Source: Vibrio sp. Isolate32 (GTDB lineage Bacteria > Pseudomonadota > Gammaproteobacteria > Enterobacterales > Vibrionaceae). From it: a stretch of 64,000 nt of DNA. The stretch covers positions 1,647 through 65,646 of the forward strand of contig NZ_JAKEUQ010000001.1 of assembly GCF_022397955.1 (NCBI RefSeq), in the 5' to 3' direction. A program made the translations under genes and the position numbers. Of the stretch, positions 24,644 to 34,300 are shown in pieces. Below the pieces are notes generated by a model. The model was not told where the DNA came from. It searched no databases and saw only the letters and a list, made by a program, of their open reading frames with translations. Position 1 is the stretch's first letter. Each line of letters opens with the position of its first letter.

Positions 24644-24781
24644 ATGGCAGATAATCAAGACTTTAAAGACCCGTTTAATGTATTCTACTTTTTAGGCTTT
24701 CTAGCCGCATTTTTAATGATTCCATTATTACCAGCAACACTAACGTTGATCCGCGTATTTAATGGCTACGCAACATTTTAG
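24644..24781 (+). CDS. Small single-pass membrane protein, 45 residues
   Basis: ATG at 24644 opens a 45-codon frame (MADNQDFKDPFNVFYFLGFLAAFL...) ending at TAG 24781. An acidic N-terminal tail of about 10 residues precedes one long hydrophobic segment (about 13-38), then RVFNGYATF. The gene lies 47 bp before ybaN and may be co-transcribed with it. I do not recognise the family; a role as a small membrane-complex subunit is only a guess. Confidence 0.6.
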   Translation: MADNQDFKDPFNVFYFLGFLAAFLMIPLLPATLTLIRVFNGYATF

Positions 24782-24816
24782 TTAAGCTGTCGTCGCCAAA
24801 TGGTGATAGCTAACTC

Positions 24817-24831
24817 AAGGAGGCCACAATT
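24817..24831 (+). promoter_or_regulatory. Consensus Shine-Dalgarno placing an ATT start codon
   Basis: AAGGAGG, 5-base spacer, then ATT in frame with ybaN. It decides the start of ybaN. Confidence 0.75.
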
Positions 24832-25221
24832 AGCGTTCGAGTTTTAAGCCTGAATATTGCTGGTGGTCTTTGTATCTTTCTTGCAGTTCTAGGGATTGTA
24901 TTACCCGTTCTGCCAACCACTCCATTTCTTCTTCTTGCTAGCGCATGTTTCATGCGAAGCAATCCTAAAGTTCACAAATGGATGCATGAGCATAAAACGC
25001 TCGGTCCTCTGTTAGAAAACTGGTATCAACACGGCGCTGTCACCAAGCAAGTTAAAGCGCGTGGCGTACTATTTATCTTGTTGAGCTTTGCGTTATCTAT
25101 CTACTTTGCGCCACTCATTTGGGTCAAGGTTTTCCTAATTTGTGTACTTGTTATTCTTCTCACATGGTTTATGCGACTTCCAACCCATGAGTTGGTTGCT
25201 GACAGCAAAGAAAATCACTAA
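24829..25221 (+). CDS. ybaN: YbaN family (DUF454) inner-membrane protein, ATT start
   Basis: A small membrane protein with the family signature IVLPVLPTTPFLLLASACF and three hydrophobic segments; function unknown. It precedes apt-dnaX-ybaB-recR, as in E. coli. No ATG, GTG or TTG exists in frame between the upstream stop at 24811 and residue 41 (ATG 24952), which lies after the signature. A perfect AAGGAGG (24817-24823) stands 5 bases before an in-frame ATT at 24829. Starting there gives 130 residues, two more at the N-terminus than E. coli YbaN. Initiation at ATT is therefore inferred; the alternative CTG at 24850 has no ribosome site. Confidence 0.82.
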   Translation: MSVRVLSLNIAGGLCIFLAVLGIVLPVLPTTPFLLLASACFMRSNPKVHKWMHEHKTLGPLLENWYQHGAVTKQVKARGVLFILLSFALSIYFAPLIWVKVFLICVLVILLTWFMRLPTHELVADSKENH

Positions 25222-25388
25222 CATTAAGCCAGTGTGCCTGCTTGTATAGCGGGCGTTTATTATTTCAGCAATCAGAGTTATGACTCTCGTTGCAATGAAT
25301 ACCAATCGTACCTTTCCTTAATTTCAAGCGTTGATGTTTGATTCGTTAACCAGAGTTTGGAAAGCGGCCTAATGAAGTGCATAAGATT

Positions 25389-25934
25389 ATGAACACAGAA
25401 AAAATCTCTCTGATCAAAGCAAGCATCAAAAGCATTCCTGATTACCCTAAAGCGGGTATTTTGTTCCGTGACGTAACAAGCTTGATGGAAGACCCAGCAG
25501 CTTACAAAGCGACTATCGAGTTGCTAGCGGAAACATACAAGGACATGGGCTTTACTAAGATCGTTGGTACTGAAGCTCGTGGTTTCCTATTCGGTGCACC
25601 TTTAGCATTAGAGCTAGGTGTTGGCTTCATTCCTGTGCGTAAGCCGGGCAAACTGCCTCGTGAAACTGTGGCACAATCTTATGAGCTTGAGTACGGCACA
25701 GACACGCTAGAAATTCATACTGATGCTATCGTTGAAGGCGATAAAGTGCTGATGGTTGATGATCTACTAGCAACTGGCGGTACGATTGAAGCGACAACAA
25801 AGTTGATTCGTCAGCTTGGTGGTGTGGTAGAGCACGCTGCATTTGTAATTAATCTTCCAGAAATCGGTGGTGACAAGCGCTTAGAAGGCTTAGGTCTAGA
25901 AGTGTTTAGCATCTGCGAATTCGACGGCCACTAA
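25389..25934 (+). CDS. apt: Adenine phosphoribosyltransferase
   Basis: Purine salvage: adenine plus PRPP gives AMP. The PRPP-binding loop [17 protein letters not shown], the [22 protein letters not shown] segment and [12 protein letters not shown] are all conserved; 181 residues from ATG 25389 (E. coli 183). A GTG four codons earlier is possible but gives an atypical N-terminus. It lies 18 bp before dnaX. Confidence 0.96.
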   Translation: MNTEKISLIKASIKSIPDYPKAGILFRDVTSLMEDPAAYKATIELLAETYKDMGFTKIVGTEARGFLFGAPLALELGVGFIPVRKPGKLPRETVAQSYELEYGTDTLEIHTDAIVEGDKVLMVDDLLATGGTIEATTKLIRQLGGVVEHAAFVINLPEIGGDKRLEGLGLEVFSICEFDGH

Positions 25935-25952
25935 TCCTTTTCGGAATTATTC

Positions 25953-28175
25953 ATGAGCTATCTTGCGTTAGCGCGAAAATGGCGACCAACCAAATTCAAA
26001 GAAGTGGTTGGTCAAGCCCATGTTTTAACAGCATTAGAGAATGCCCTTAGCCAAAATAGGTTGCATCACGCGTACTTATTTAGCGGAACACGCGGTGTCG
26101 GTAAAACGACCATCGGCCGCTTGTTTGCTAAGGGGCTTAACTGTGAAACAGGCATTACTTCAACCCCTTGTGGTGAATGTGCAACTTGTAAAGAGATCGA
26201 TGAAGGTCGCTTTGTTGACCTGCTAGAGATCGATGCGGCATCACGTACCAAGGTAGAAGATACCCGTGAGCTTCTGGACAATGTTCAGTACAAGCCAGCG
26301 CGTGGTCGCTTTAAGGTTTACCTTATCGATGAAGTACACATGCTTTCTAGGCACAGTTTCAACGCGCTTCTAAAGACGTTGGAAGAGCCGCCTGAGTATG
26401 TGAAATTCTTGCTCGCAACGACCGATCCACAAAAACTGCCAGTGACTATCTTGTCGCGTTGTCTGCAGTTCCATCTTAAGCCGATCAGCGTTGATAATAT
26501 CCACGAGCAACTCGACCATATTCTTGAACAAGAGAAGGTAACCTCTGAGTCTCGTGCACTTGGAATGATTGCTCATGCTGCCGACGGTAGTATGCGTGAT
26601 GCTTTGAGCCTGACAGATCAAGCTATCGCATTAGGCAACGGCAATGTCGTGACTGATACGGTTGCGCACATGCTTGGCACATTAGATACCGATCAAGCGA
26701 TCCATCTACTTGAGGCTATTAGCAGTAAGCAGCCTCAAGAGGCGATGGCTTGTATCCAAAACCTTGCTGAGAATGGCGTAGAGTGGGATGGTTTACTGAA
26801 TCAACTTGCTGCTCAACTTCATCGTCTCGCCATGTATCAAGCGTTGCCGTCTACCTTAGACAAAGCTCAGCCTGACGCAGAGAAGCTTGAACTGCTTAGC
26901 AAAGCGTTAAGCCCACAAGATATTCAGCTTTACTACCAGATAGTACTAAAAGGTCGTGAAGACTTACCGTTATCGCCAACCGCACGTGTTGGTATTGAGA
27001 TGGTGGTTTTACGTATGTTGGCATTTAGGCCTGCAGAGCAAAATGTCGCAACGGCTATCTCTACTCAGTCGACAAGCCCTGTCGCTGCACCTGTTCAGAG
27101 TCAAGCTCAGAGCGTTGCTCAGCCGGTTAGTCAACCAGCGCCAACGGCCGCTCCGAGACAGCCGCAGATGCAGCAGGCTCCTCAAGCGATGCAGCAAAGT
27201 CCGGCTCAGTATCCAAATTCGCAAGGTTACCCTGAGCATTCTGGTCATCAAGGTTATCCAGAACAGGATTACCCGCAAAGCCAGTATGATGCGCCGCCAG
27301 CTTATGACGATCGCCCTAGCTACGGCTCAGAGCAGCCGATGAGTCCTATGACTCAACAAGCGCAGCCTCAGCAGCAAGCGAGCTATCAGAATCAAGCTCC
27401 GGCTCAGCCACAAAATGTTGCACCGTCTGCGCCTGAAGGGCAGCCTGCACGTCCTGCATCACCTGTCAGTGGTTTGCGCCACCAATTACGCTCTCAGCGT
27501 AGAGGTAACGCAGCACAGGATAGCAAAGGTTCAGCGCCAAAAAAGGCTAAAGCGGCACCAGCTAAAACTTCAGTTCTTGACCGAGTTGCTCAGCAACACG
27601 GTAGTTCTGAGCGGGTGTCGCCAGCTTCTTTACCAACCTCTCCGACAAAAAATGTTACCAATGATAATGAACCTTATCGTTGGAAACCGTCTAAACCAGT
27701 TGTAAAAGAGGCGAGCAAAGAGCTTACACCTACTCAGATCAAGCGAGCGTTAGAGCATGTCAAAACGCCAGAAATGGTAGAAAAGCTGCTCAATGAGTCG
27801 ATTGCTCAAGATGAGTGGTCTGCCACGATTCAAAAGCTAGAGACAGCTAAGCTTGTTGAACAGTTAGCGTTGAACTCTGTATTTACGAAGAATGATACAT
27901 CGATAACGCTAACCTTGAGATCGAGCCAGGCTCACTTGAATACGGACCGAGCGCAGAGTGAACTATTACAGTCTCTCAATACGGTACTCGGAGAAGAGTG
28001 TCACTTGAGTGTTGAAATCGGCGATGGTGGTGAAACACCACTAGAATTACGAGAAAGGCTGTACCAGGGTAAGTTGAAAGACGCGTTTACCAGTTTGGAA
28101 AACGATGCCAACGTACAGTTTATCGAAAGACGCTTCGCTGCAGAGCTCGACAGAGATAGTGTTCGTCCTATCTAA
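25953..28175 (+). CDS. dnaX: DNA polymerase III subunit tau (and gamma by frameshift)
   Basis: Clamp-loader ATPase and replisome organiser. The AAA+ domain has Walker A GTRGVGKTT, a four-cysteine zinc module (CETGITSTPCGECATCKEID), Walker B VYLIDEVHML and the SRC arginine-finger motif (about 169). A long Gln/Pro/Ala linker (about 365-570) separates it from the C-terminal tau domains, which end in YQGKLKDAFTSLENDANVQFIERRFAAELDRDSVRPI. Tau is 740 residues, longer than E. coli (643), mostly through the linker. A slippery A AAA AAG at 27539-27545 in the correct frame would yield a 532-residue gamma. Confidence 0.96.
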   Translation: MSYLALARKWRPTKFKEVVGQAHVLTALENALSQNRLHHAYLFSGTRGVGKTTIGRLFAKGLNCETGITSTPCGECATCKEIDEGRFVDLLEIDAASRTKVEDTRELLDNVQYKPARGRFKVYLIDEVHMLSRHSFNALLKTLEEPPEYVKFLLATTDPQKLPVTILSRCLQFHLKPISVDNIHEQLDHILEQEKVTSESRALGMIAHAADGSMRDALSLTDQAIALGNGNVVTDTVAHMLGTLDTDQAIHLLEAISSKQPQEAMACIQNLAENGVEWDGLLNQLAAQLHRLAMYQALPSTLDKAQPDAEKLELLSKALSPQDIQLYYQIVLKGREDLPLSPTARVGIEMVVLRMLAFRPAEQNVATAISTQSTSPVAAPVQSQAQSVAQPVSQPAPTAAPRQPQMQQAPQAMQQSPAQYPNSQGYPEHSGHQGYPEQDYPQSQYDAPPAYDDRPSYGSEQPMSPMTQQAQPQQQASYQNQAPAQPQNVAPSAPEGQPARPASPVSGLRHQLRSQRRGNAAQDSKGSAPKKAKAAPAKTSVLDRVAQQHGSSERVSPASLPTSPTKNVTNDNEPYRWKPSKPVVKEASKELTPTQIKRALEHVKTPEMVEKLLNESIAQDEWSATIQKLETAKLVEQLALNSVFTKNDTSITLTLRSSQAHLNTDRAQSELLQSLNTVLGEECHLSVEIGDGGETPLELRERLYQGKLKDAFTSLENDANVQFIERRFAAELDRDSVRPI
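27525..27550 (+). promoter_or_regulatory. dnaX programmed -1 frameshift site
   Basis: The heptamer A AAA AAG (27539-27545) is in the X XXY YYZ frame, as in E. coli dnaX. After a -1 shift the ribosome reads GGC and then TAA at 27548-27550. A Shine-Dalgarno-like AAAGG lies at 27525-27529, close to the spacing of the stimulator in E. coli. No strong downstream stem was evident by eye. Confidence 0.75.
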
Positions 28176-28327
28176 CGTTAATTTTGATTTAGTGATGGGC
28201 GTATCATCTTAGGTACGCCGATCGAAGAACTGAACACCGAGGGGTTGAATCACACTGCTTTAACCCCCATTTAAGCGCTTATAGCTTAATAAATTTTAAT
28301 AAACCAATTAGACCAGAGAGTATTAAC

Positions 28328-28657
28328 ATGTTTGGTAAAGGCGGTATGGGCAACATGATGAAGCAAGCCCAGCAAATGCAAGAACGCATGCAAAAGCTTC
28401 AAGAAGAAATCGCAAATATGGAAGTAACAGGTGAATCTGGTGCTGGCCTTGTAAAAGTAACAATCACTGGTAGCCACAGCGTTCGCCGTGTTGATATCGA
28501 TGAAAGCCTAATGGAAGACGATAAAGAGATGCTTGAAGATCTTATCGCTGCTGCTTTCAACGATGCGGCTCGTCGTGTTGAAGAAACTCAAAAAGAAAAA
28601 ATGGCTAGCATCACTGGCGGAATGCAACTTCCACCAGGCATGAAGATGCCTTTCTAA
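28328..28657 (+). CDS. ybaB: Nucleoid-associated protein YbaB/EbfC
   Basis: A 109-residue dimeric DNA-binding protein of the YbaB/EbfC family ([22 protein letters not shown]... helix, then the [15 protein letters not shown] strand region and a C-terminal [12 protein letters not shown] tail). It coats DNA and is nearly always located between dnaX and recR, as here. Confidence 0.95.
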   Translation: MFGKGGMGNMMKQAQQMQERMQKLQEEIANMEVTGESGAGLVKVTITGSHSVRRVDIDESLMEDDKEMLEDLIAAAFNDAARRVEETQKEKMASITGGMQLPPGMKMPF

Positions 28658-28729
28658 GCGACTTATTTCTAAGGGTTCGTTCTTGCAGTACTTGAGCGGA
28701 CCGTTATTTGAAAATTAGAACGGTTAAAT

Positions 28730-29329
28730 ATGCGTACCAGTCATATGCTGGAGCATTTGATGGAGGCCTTACGTTGTCTACCTGGGGTTGGCCCCAAGTC
28801 GGCGCAGCGTATGGCCTTTCATTTGTTACAGCGCGATAGAAAAGGCGGCCTTCAGTTGGCTGATGCTCTTAGCCAAGCAATGACTGAAATCGGTCACTGC
28901 AATGAGTGCCGTACTTTTACTGAAGAAGATACCTGCCACATTTGTACCAACCCTAAACGTCAGGAAAATGGTCAAATCTGTGTAGTAGAAAGCCCAGCTG
29001 ATATTGCAGCTATCGAAGCAACTGGCCAATACTCTGGTCGTTACTTTGTGCTTATGGGTCACCTTTCACCACTTGATGGTATTGGTCCAAGTGATATTGG
29101 TCTAGATGTATTGGATTACCGTCTGCGCCGAGGAGATATCTCTGAGGTGATTCTCGCTACCAACCCAACGGTAGAAGGGGAAGCGACGGCTCATTACATC
29201 GCAGAACTTTGTAAAGAACACCAAGTGGAAGCAAGCCGTATTGCACACGGTGTACCAGTGGGTGGCGAGCTTGAGCTCGTGGACGGGACTACCTTGTCAC
29301 ACTCCCTTCTGGGTCGACACAAGATTTAA
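28730..29329 (+). CDS. recR: Recombination protein RecR
   Basis: Partner of RecO/RecF in loading RecA at gaps. A helix-hairpin-helix ([18 protein letters not shown]), a C4 zinc finger ([16 protein letters not shown]), a Toprim domain ([26 protein letters not shown]) and the C-terminal [20 protein letters not shown] strand are intact; 199 residues. It is followed at once by a terminator that is duplicated 9.3 kb downstream. Confidence 0.96.
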   Translation: MRTSHMLEHLMEALRCLPGVGPKSAQRMAFHLLQRDRKGGLQLADALSQAMTEIGHCNECRTFTEEDTCHICTNPKRQENGQICVVESPADIAAIEATGQYSGRYFVLMGHLSPLDGIGPSDIGLDVLDYRLRRGDISEVILATNPTVEGEATAHYIAELCKEHQVEASRIAHGVPVGGELELVDGTTLSHSLLGRHKI

Positions 29330-29332
29330 TAA

Positions 29333-29360
29333 AAAAGCCGCTGAATTCAGCGGCTTTTTT
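29333..29360 (+). terminator. Terminator after recR; left copy of a 28-bp direct repeat
   Basis: AAAAGCCGCTGAATTC and its complement form a near-perfect palindrome followed by a T-run. The same 28 bases occur at 38641-38668, bracketing the RHS insertion. Confidence 0.93.
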
Positions 29361-29421
29361 ATTGTTAGTGTACCGTCCTAAATAAGGTTGACACATTTCC
29401 AACATGAAATTGGAGAGTGTC

Positions 29422-29806
29422 ATGAAATCAACGAGTAAACGAACCCAACGAGATTATTCTCTTGCCTTTAAGTTGACGGTTGTTGACCAAGTAGAAAAAG
29501 GTGAAATGACCTATAAATAAGCTCAAGAGCGATATGGAATACAAGGTTGGTCTACTGTCTTAGTTTGGCTTCGTAAGAACGGTCAGCTAAATCGGTCTAA
29601 AGGAATAGAGAAACCAAACACAATAGTAATGGTATGCTTGATTCTCCTTCTACTCAAACTCCTGAACAACGGATAAAAGAACTCGAGCAACAACTTGAAG
29701 AAACTCAACTGAAAGCGGACTTCTTTGAGGCTGTCGTAAAAGCAAAGGATTCGACATCCTCGATTAGGAACTCGAAAGCTAAAGTACTTACTCAGTCAGA
29801 ATAACA
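29422..29806 (+). pseudogene. IS3-family OrfA remnant
   Basis: MKSTSKRTQRDYSLAFKLTV opens a helix-turn-helix OrfA, interrupted at codon 33 by TAA (29518, likely from CAA) and resuming as AQERYGIQG...VLVWLRKNGQL. Later parts shift frame, with a QRIKELEQQLEETQLKADFFEA leucine-zipper-like stretch still readable. Confidence 0.85.
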
Positions 29807-29834
29807 TTTATATAGGGCGAGACTGTTTGTTTTT

Positions 29835-30432
29835 TTGCTAAAACAGCATCGCCTATTGGTCTTAAACCGTAGGGCTTATCATCGAACAACAAACAGCCAT
29901 CACCGGTCCCACTGTCATCCAAACCGAATCAAAGAGGGCGTGGTTCCAGATAAACCGGAGCAGTTGTGGGTCGCTGACATTACTTACTTGGCAACGCGAG
30001 CGGGAAATACTTATCTAAGCTTAATCCCTGACGCCTACTCGAGGAAGATAGTTGGGTATCATCTCGATGATAATATGAAGACGTAAGCCGTTAAGAGTGC
30101 GTTCCTGAAGGCTTTGAAAAAGCGGCGATATGAGGGAGAGCTTATCCATCACTCTGAACGATGCATTCAATACTGCTCTGAGGAATATCGGTCATTACAC
30201 AGAAAATACAATGTGGCATGCTCTATGAATGATGGATACGACTGTTATCAAAACGCTCTAGCAGAGAGAGTAAATAGTATCTTAAAGATGGAGTACTTGC
30301 TGACTAAGCCGAATGACTTGAATGAAGCTAAGAAAATGATTGCTTAGTCGGTGAAACTCTATAATGAACAGAGACCACGTACAGCTCTGAAATACAAACG
30401 CCCGATGACGTTCATCGAGCGTTTTAACTAAA
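29835..30432 (+). pseudogene. IS3-family OrfB (integrase-type transposase) remnant
   Basis: A DDE transposase in pieces: HRRAYHRTTNSHHR..., then WVADITYLATRAGNTYLSLIPDAYSR (first catalytic Asp), a stop at 30084-30086, then HHSERCIQYCSEEY where the usual second Asp (HHSDRG) is Glu. NALAERVNSILKMEYL holds the catalytic Glu, a stop follows at 30345-30347, and the terminal YNEQRPRTALKYKRPMTF ends the frame. Two stops and a replaced catalytic residue make it inactive. Confidence 0.88.
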
Positions 30433-30508
30433 AGTGTTAACCCATATCAGGACGGGTCAGAGATATTTGGCTCAATTAGCTAAACTGATTAACCTCAACG
30501 AAATAACA

Positions 30509-30880
30509 CTACTCAGAAAGAATCTCGATTCCTCTAACTTCCAATCCCAAGTTGTAAGTTCCGCTTCGACAAGTGCTATTGGTATATAGCATCACTCTTT
30601 TATTTTGTGCTTGGGCAGTAGCTGCTAGCGATGCAATACTATTCACTAGCCCTTCCCCTTTTGCTACCCTGGCGAATTTTTTTTCTGTGTTTGTCACTTC
30701 ACACTGCGTTTCAGGTACTTCATTCACGTGAATACTTGCAATGTAGTACTTACCGTCATGGAATAAAGCTTCCTTATCGATCGTATATGGACCATGCCAG
30801 TACCCTGAACCTGCATAGCTTTCTGCTAGGGAGCTAAAGGATAATAAACAAGTTAAGGTGCCAATAAGTATTTTTTTCAT
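30509..30880 (-). CDS. Small secreted protein, unknown function
   Basis: A 123-residue protein with a clear Sec signal peptide (MKKILIGTLTCLLSFSSLAES) and a mature part with two cysteines (in ETQCEVTN and NSTCRSG) that could pair. An internal Ala-rich helix (SIASLAATAQAQNK) is followed by a short VMLYTNSTC strand. The overall plan resembles small DUF5992-like envelope proteins of vibrios, but this is uncertain. ATG 30880 is chosen because the signal peptide starts there; a Met four codons upstream is less likely. It lies between the IS remnant and the RHS operon, transcribed away from the latter. A role as its partner is only a positional guess. Confidence 0.65.
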   Translation of the reverse strand: MKKILIGTLTCLLSFSSLAESYAGSGYWHGPYTIDKEALFHDGKYYIASIHVNEVPETQCEVTNTEKKFARVAKGEGLVNSIASLAATAQAQNKRVMLYTNSTCRSGTYNLGLEVRGIEILSE

Positions 30881-30989
30881 ATTTCTAGCCATGTTTAATT
30901 AGGTCTCGATATATTATTTGTAAAGCTAATAAAATAAATCAAATATATCTTTTTTTTCTATTTTTGAGGTGTGGTTCACAAATTTAATC

Positions 30990-31010
30990 ACATTCACTTA
31001 AACTGAATGT
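30990..31010. promoter_or_regulatory. Inverted repeat in the promoter region of the RHS operon
   Basis: ACATTCA, 7 bases, TGAATGT: a perfect 7-7-7 inverted repeat 46 bp before the 103-residue gene, in very AT-rich DNA. Possibly an operator. Confidence 0.35.
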
Positions 31011-31055
31011 TGGTTTTATTATATTGGCGGAATTTATCAAATAATGGCTTTTTAA

Positions 31056-31367
31056 ATGTTACGTATACCTAAAAAATGGTGGTGTGCTTTTCTAGCATCA
31101 TTATTGGTGATCTTCTCCTTAAATGTACTTTTGGTAATCAAAGGTGGTGAAATTGAAAGCAAAACAGAAATCTCCTTTCCGAATAGAAATCAGACTACTC
31201 CAGATTTAATTGCAAATGAATCATTTAAGGAAAACCATGAGTTAAAGCAGCTTCGAGTTAGCGTTCTTGAGAAAAACTTTCCCAAGGGTTTAGAAAATAC
31301 TCAAGAAAAAAATATAAACAAAAGAATTGCTAATTTAGAAAATACAATAAAAGAATTATCTAATTAA
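31056..31367 (+). CDS. Small membrane-anchored coiled-coil protein upstream of the RHS gene
   Basis: A 103-residue protein. N-terminal basic residues and a membrane segment (about 8-29, WWCAFLASLLVIFSLNVLLVI) are followed by a polar stretch and a C-terminal coiled coil (KRIANLENTIKELSN). It ends 11 bp before the RHS gene, so the two form an operon. Function is not recognised. Possibilities are an assembly or secretion partner or an immunity-like protein; the sequence does not decide. Confidence 0.65.
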   Translation: MLRIPKKWWCAFLASLLVIFSLNVLLVIKGGEIESKTEISFPNRNQTTPDLIANESFKENHELKQLRVSVLEKNFPKGLENTQEKNINKRIANLENTIKELSN

Positions 31368-31378
31368 AAGGTATAGGA

Positions 31379-34300
31379 ATGAAAAACTGGTTAGGTGTAA
31401 TATTTGTAGGTTTGTCTATGCCTGCTATATCACAAACTATAGGTACATTACCTGGAGATTTATCTATAGATAAAGGCGTCGCGTACTATCAAATACCGCT
31501 TACCTTCCCAAGTGGTAAAGGAGGTATTACACCTAGTTTGGCGGTAAGTTACTCGAGCTCAGGGCCAGCAAGGTCGACTCTTGGGGCTGGGTTTGTACTT
31601 AATGGCTTATCCTCGATAAAAAGATGTGGTGACCATCAAGCGATCGAAGGGGGAACGAGTTCCGTAACTTATAGCTTAACTGATAACTTTTGCTTGAATG
31701 GTACACGCTTAATCGGCACTGAGGGCGTAATTGGCAAGGATGGTTCTAAATACCGCTTACACATAGATAGTCAGTCAAAAATTACCTTGAATGGCGATTC
31801 AAGTACGCTGACAAGCTACTTCGTTAAGCATGACAAGAATGGGGCTGTTGAAGAATATCGTTATAACAGCCTTTCTAAGAGTTGGTTATTAAGTTCATAT
31901 AAAAGCAATCCAAATTCCGAGAGTATCGCCTATAACTATGATGATTTAGGTCAAATCTCATCGATATCTTACGATTCTTTTAATATTGCCTTTAATTACA
32001 GTCTTGTCAATAAGGTTGTTCCCACAAAACATTTTAAGATGGATGGGAGAGTTCAGACTTCTGAGTCAAACTTAGTTAGAATTGATATTAATGTAAATAA
32101 TAAACTCAAAAATTATTATCAACTGAGCTACAAAGAGATAACGGAAAATATCGGTACTTCATTTATTGATAATATTAAATATTGTAATGCGGCGGGTAGT
32201 TGTTTGCCTGCCACCAAATTTTATTGGAAGGCGACTAAAAGCCCGGTGAAAGGTCAGATATTCTTTGGTGAGAACATCGCCAATATTGATTTTTCTCATT
32301 GGGGGAAAAGCACGATCCCTAGTGATTGGGATAATTCCAATCGTAGTTGGTGGGTTGATATTGATGGGAATAGCATCGGAGATTTCTGTAAGACGGATAC
32401 CCATGGCTTGACTTGTAATATGGATGTTTCTCAATCCAATGTGGCCCGTACCTACAATATCAGTAAGTGGGGAGACGAACATAGTCACTGGTGGTTAGAT
32501 ATTAACGCTGATAGCAAAGCTGAGTTTTGTCGTATTGATAATGGCAAATTACTTTGTGACGCTTTTCTTTCAAATAATACAACGGCACAGCATTCTTGGG
32601 ATGTATCGAACTCAGGGATGAATAACTTCCGTTGGTGGAAGGATATGAATGGTAATGGCGTGCCAGAGTATTGCCGTCGTATCGGCGATGAGCTTTTGTG
32701 TAGCGAACCCAAAGAAGACGGTATGTGGACTGATTCAGTGCACGTTCGTGGTATCGAGTGGGGGAAGGCCAAAGATACTTATTGGACCGATATAAATGGT
32801 GATGGTGGTAGCGAACTCTGTTTTGTGAAAGGTAAAACGATTAAATGTACTTCCTTCTCGGGTAAAGACTTACTTCAAAAGAATATCGGTTATCCAATCA
32901 GCTCTATTGGTGAACCTGACTCTCGTTGGTGGGTTGATGTGAACGGAGATGGCGCCAGTGATTTCTGTCGCATGACGGACAATGACGCAGGTCAAGCTGT
33001 AAATTTGACATGCTCCCTTGGTTCTATCGGAACATTAGACAAATTTGAAGATGATTTTGTGCTATTGAAGAACCAGCACTGGATGGGAGAGTTAGGTAGT
33101 TCTGACAAACGGTGGTGGCTTGACTTGGATCAGGACGGTGTTACCGACTTTTGTCGTGGTGTGGGTAACAAAGTAAAGTGCATCAACATTTACAAACACC
33201 AGTATGAATTTGATGTTGATAATTGGGGGAGTGGCTTTAACTCGTTCATGGATTTGAACCAAGACGGTAGATTTGAACTCTGTAAAAAGAAATCTAACCG
33301 CCTAGTGTGTCAAACTGCAGCTCAAAGCAACCATGCTCCATTATTGCTCGAAAAAGTAACCAACGGTTTGGGGCACACTTCTTCGGTATGGTTTGGACCA
33401 TACGGCAATCATACGCCTAATGTCTCTTTTGAGTCTGATGACTCTGGTCTTTTTAATTTACCAGGCTCCTTCCCCGTTGCTTATCGTCTTGAAACCGATA
33501 ACGGATATGGAAAAAACAACTACTTATTTCAGTATGGCCCAGCAAAGCGTTCGAAGGATGGTTTAGCGCGAAACGGTTTTGAATGGATTCGTCAAAAAAG
33601 CTTCGTCAATGGCAAAAATACCTCAAACCAAGAGTTTCAGTTTAATACACAGTTTCCTTACTCTGGCACATTGAAAAAGCAAACGGACTATGTTGCTAAT
33701 GGGCAGATGTGGGCAAATGATTGTGGTGATTGTACTACTGATGATTTTTGGAACTTTAGAGAGCTTAATAAAAGGTCTGAAGCTGAATTCGAATTCAAGA
33801 CGCTACAAACGGAGGTGGGTTCAACGCAAACTGTAAGGAATCTTCAACAACTCTACTCTTCGGCACAAAAATATTTGACTGGCTATAAGCTTGTTGAGCA
33901 CAAGGGGAAAAAATACGCAGCAGATGCGGATAAATTTGTTCCTGTTGGAGGCTCTCCAATGATGCCAATTATGATTCCTTCCACACAGTTTTCTTTGGTT
34001 GAAGAACAAACAACGGCGCTAGAAAATCAAATACCAGTTTGGTCTATGACACCAGTCTCAGATGACTTGAATAGCGAATTATCAGAATTGTCCGGTCAAG
34101 CGACATTTGTGAAGGCGATCACCTTACAGGAATATGATGAGATCATCGAATGGGTTGAGGCACCAATAACGGGCAGTACGTTCGCGTACTACACCTCAAA
34201 ACGAAAGAATTCACAATACTCTGAGAGTGGTGAGTTATTGAGTACAGTTATTGTCGAGCAGAGTGATGTCGATGCATTCCTCAATGTAGGTAATATAACA

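Larger units (their letters stand above)
29369..30459 (+). mobile_element. Degenerate IS3-family insertion sequence
   Basis: Imperfect terminal inverted repeats (29369-29394 and 30434-30459; 18 of 26 positions match, both with CCGTCCT and ending ACAC) enclose decayed orfA and orfB. The element is 1091 bp, shorter than usual for this family, and full of stops. No clear 3-bp target duplication is seen (TAG on the left, GAG on the right). It sits 8 bp after the recR terminator. Confidence 0.88.

Noticed and set aside
28198..28222. Hairpin after dnaX as a terminator
   Set aside because: GGGCGTA/TACGCC can pair but no T-run follows, and ybaB and recR are expected to be read through from upstream.
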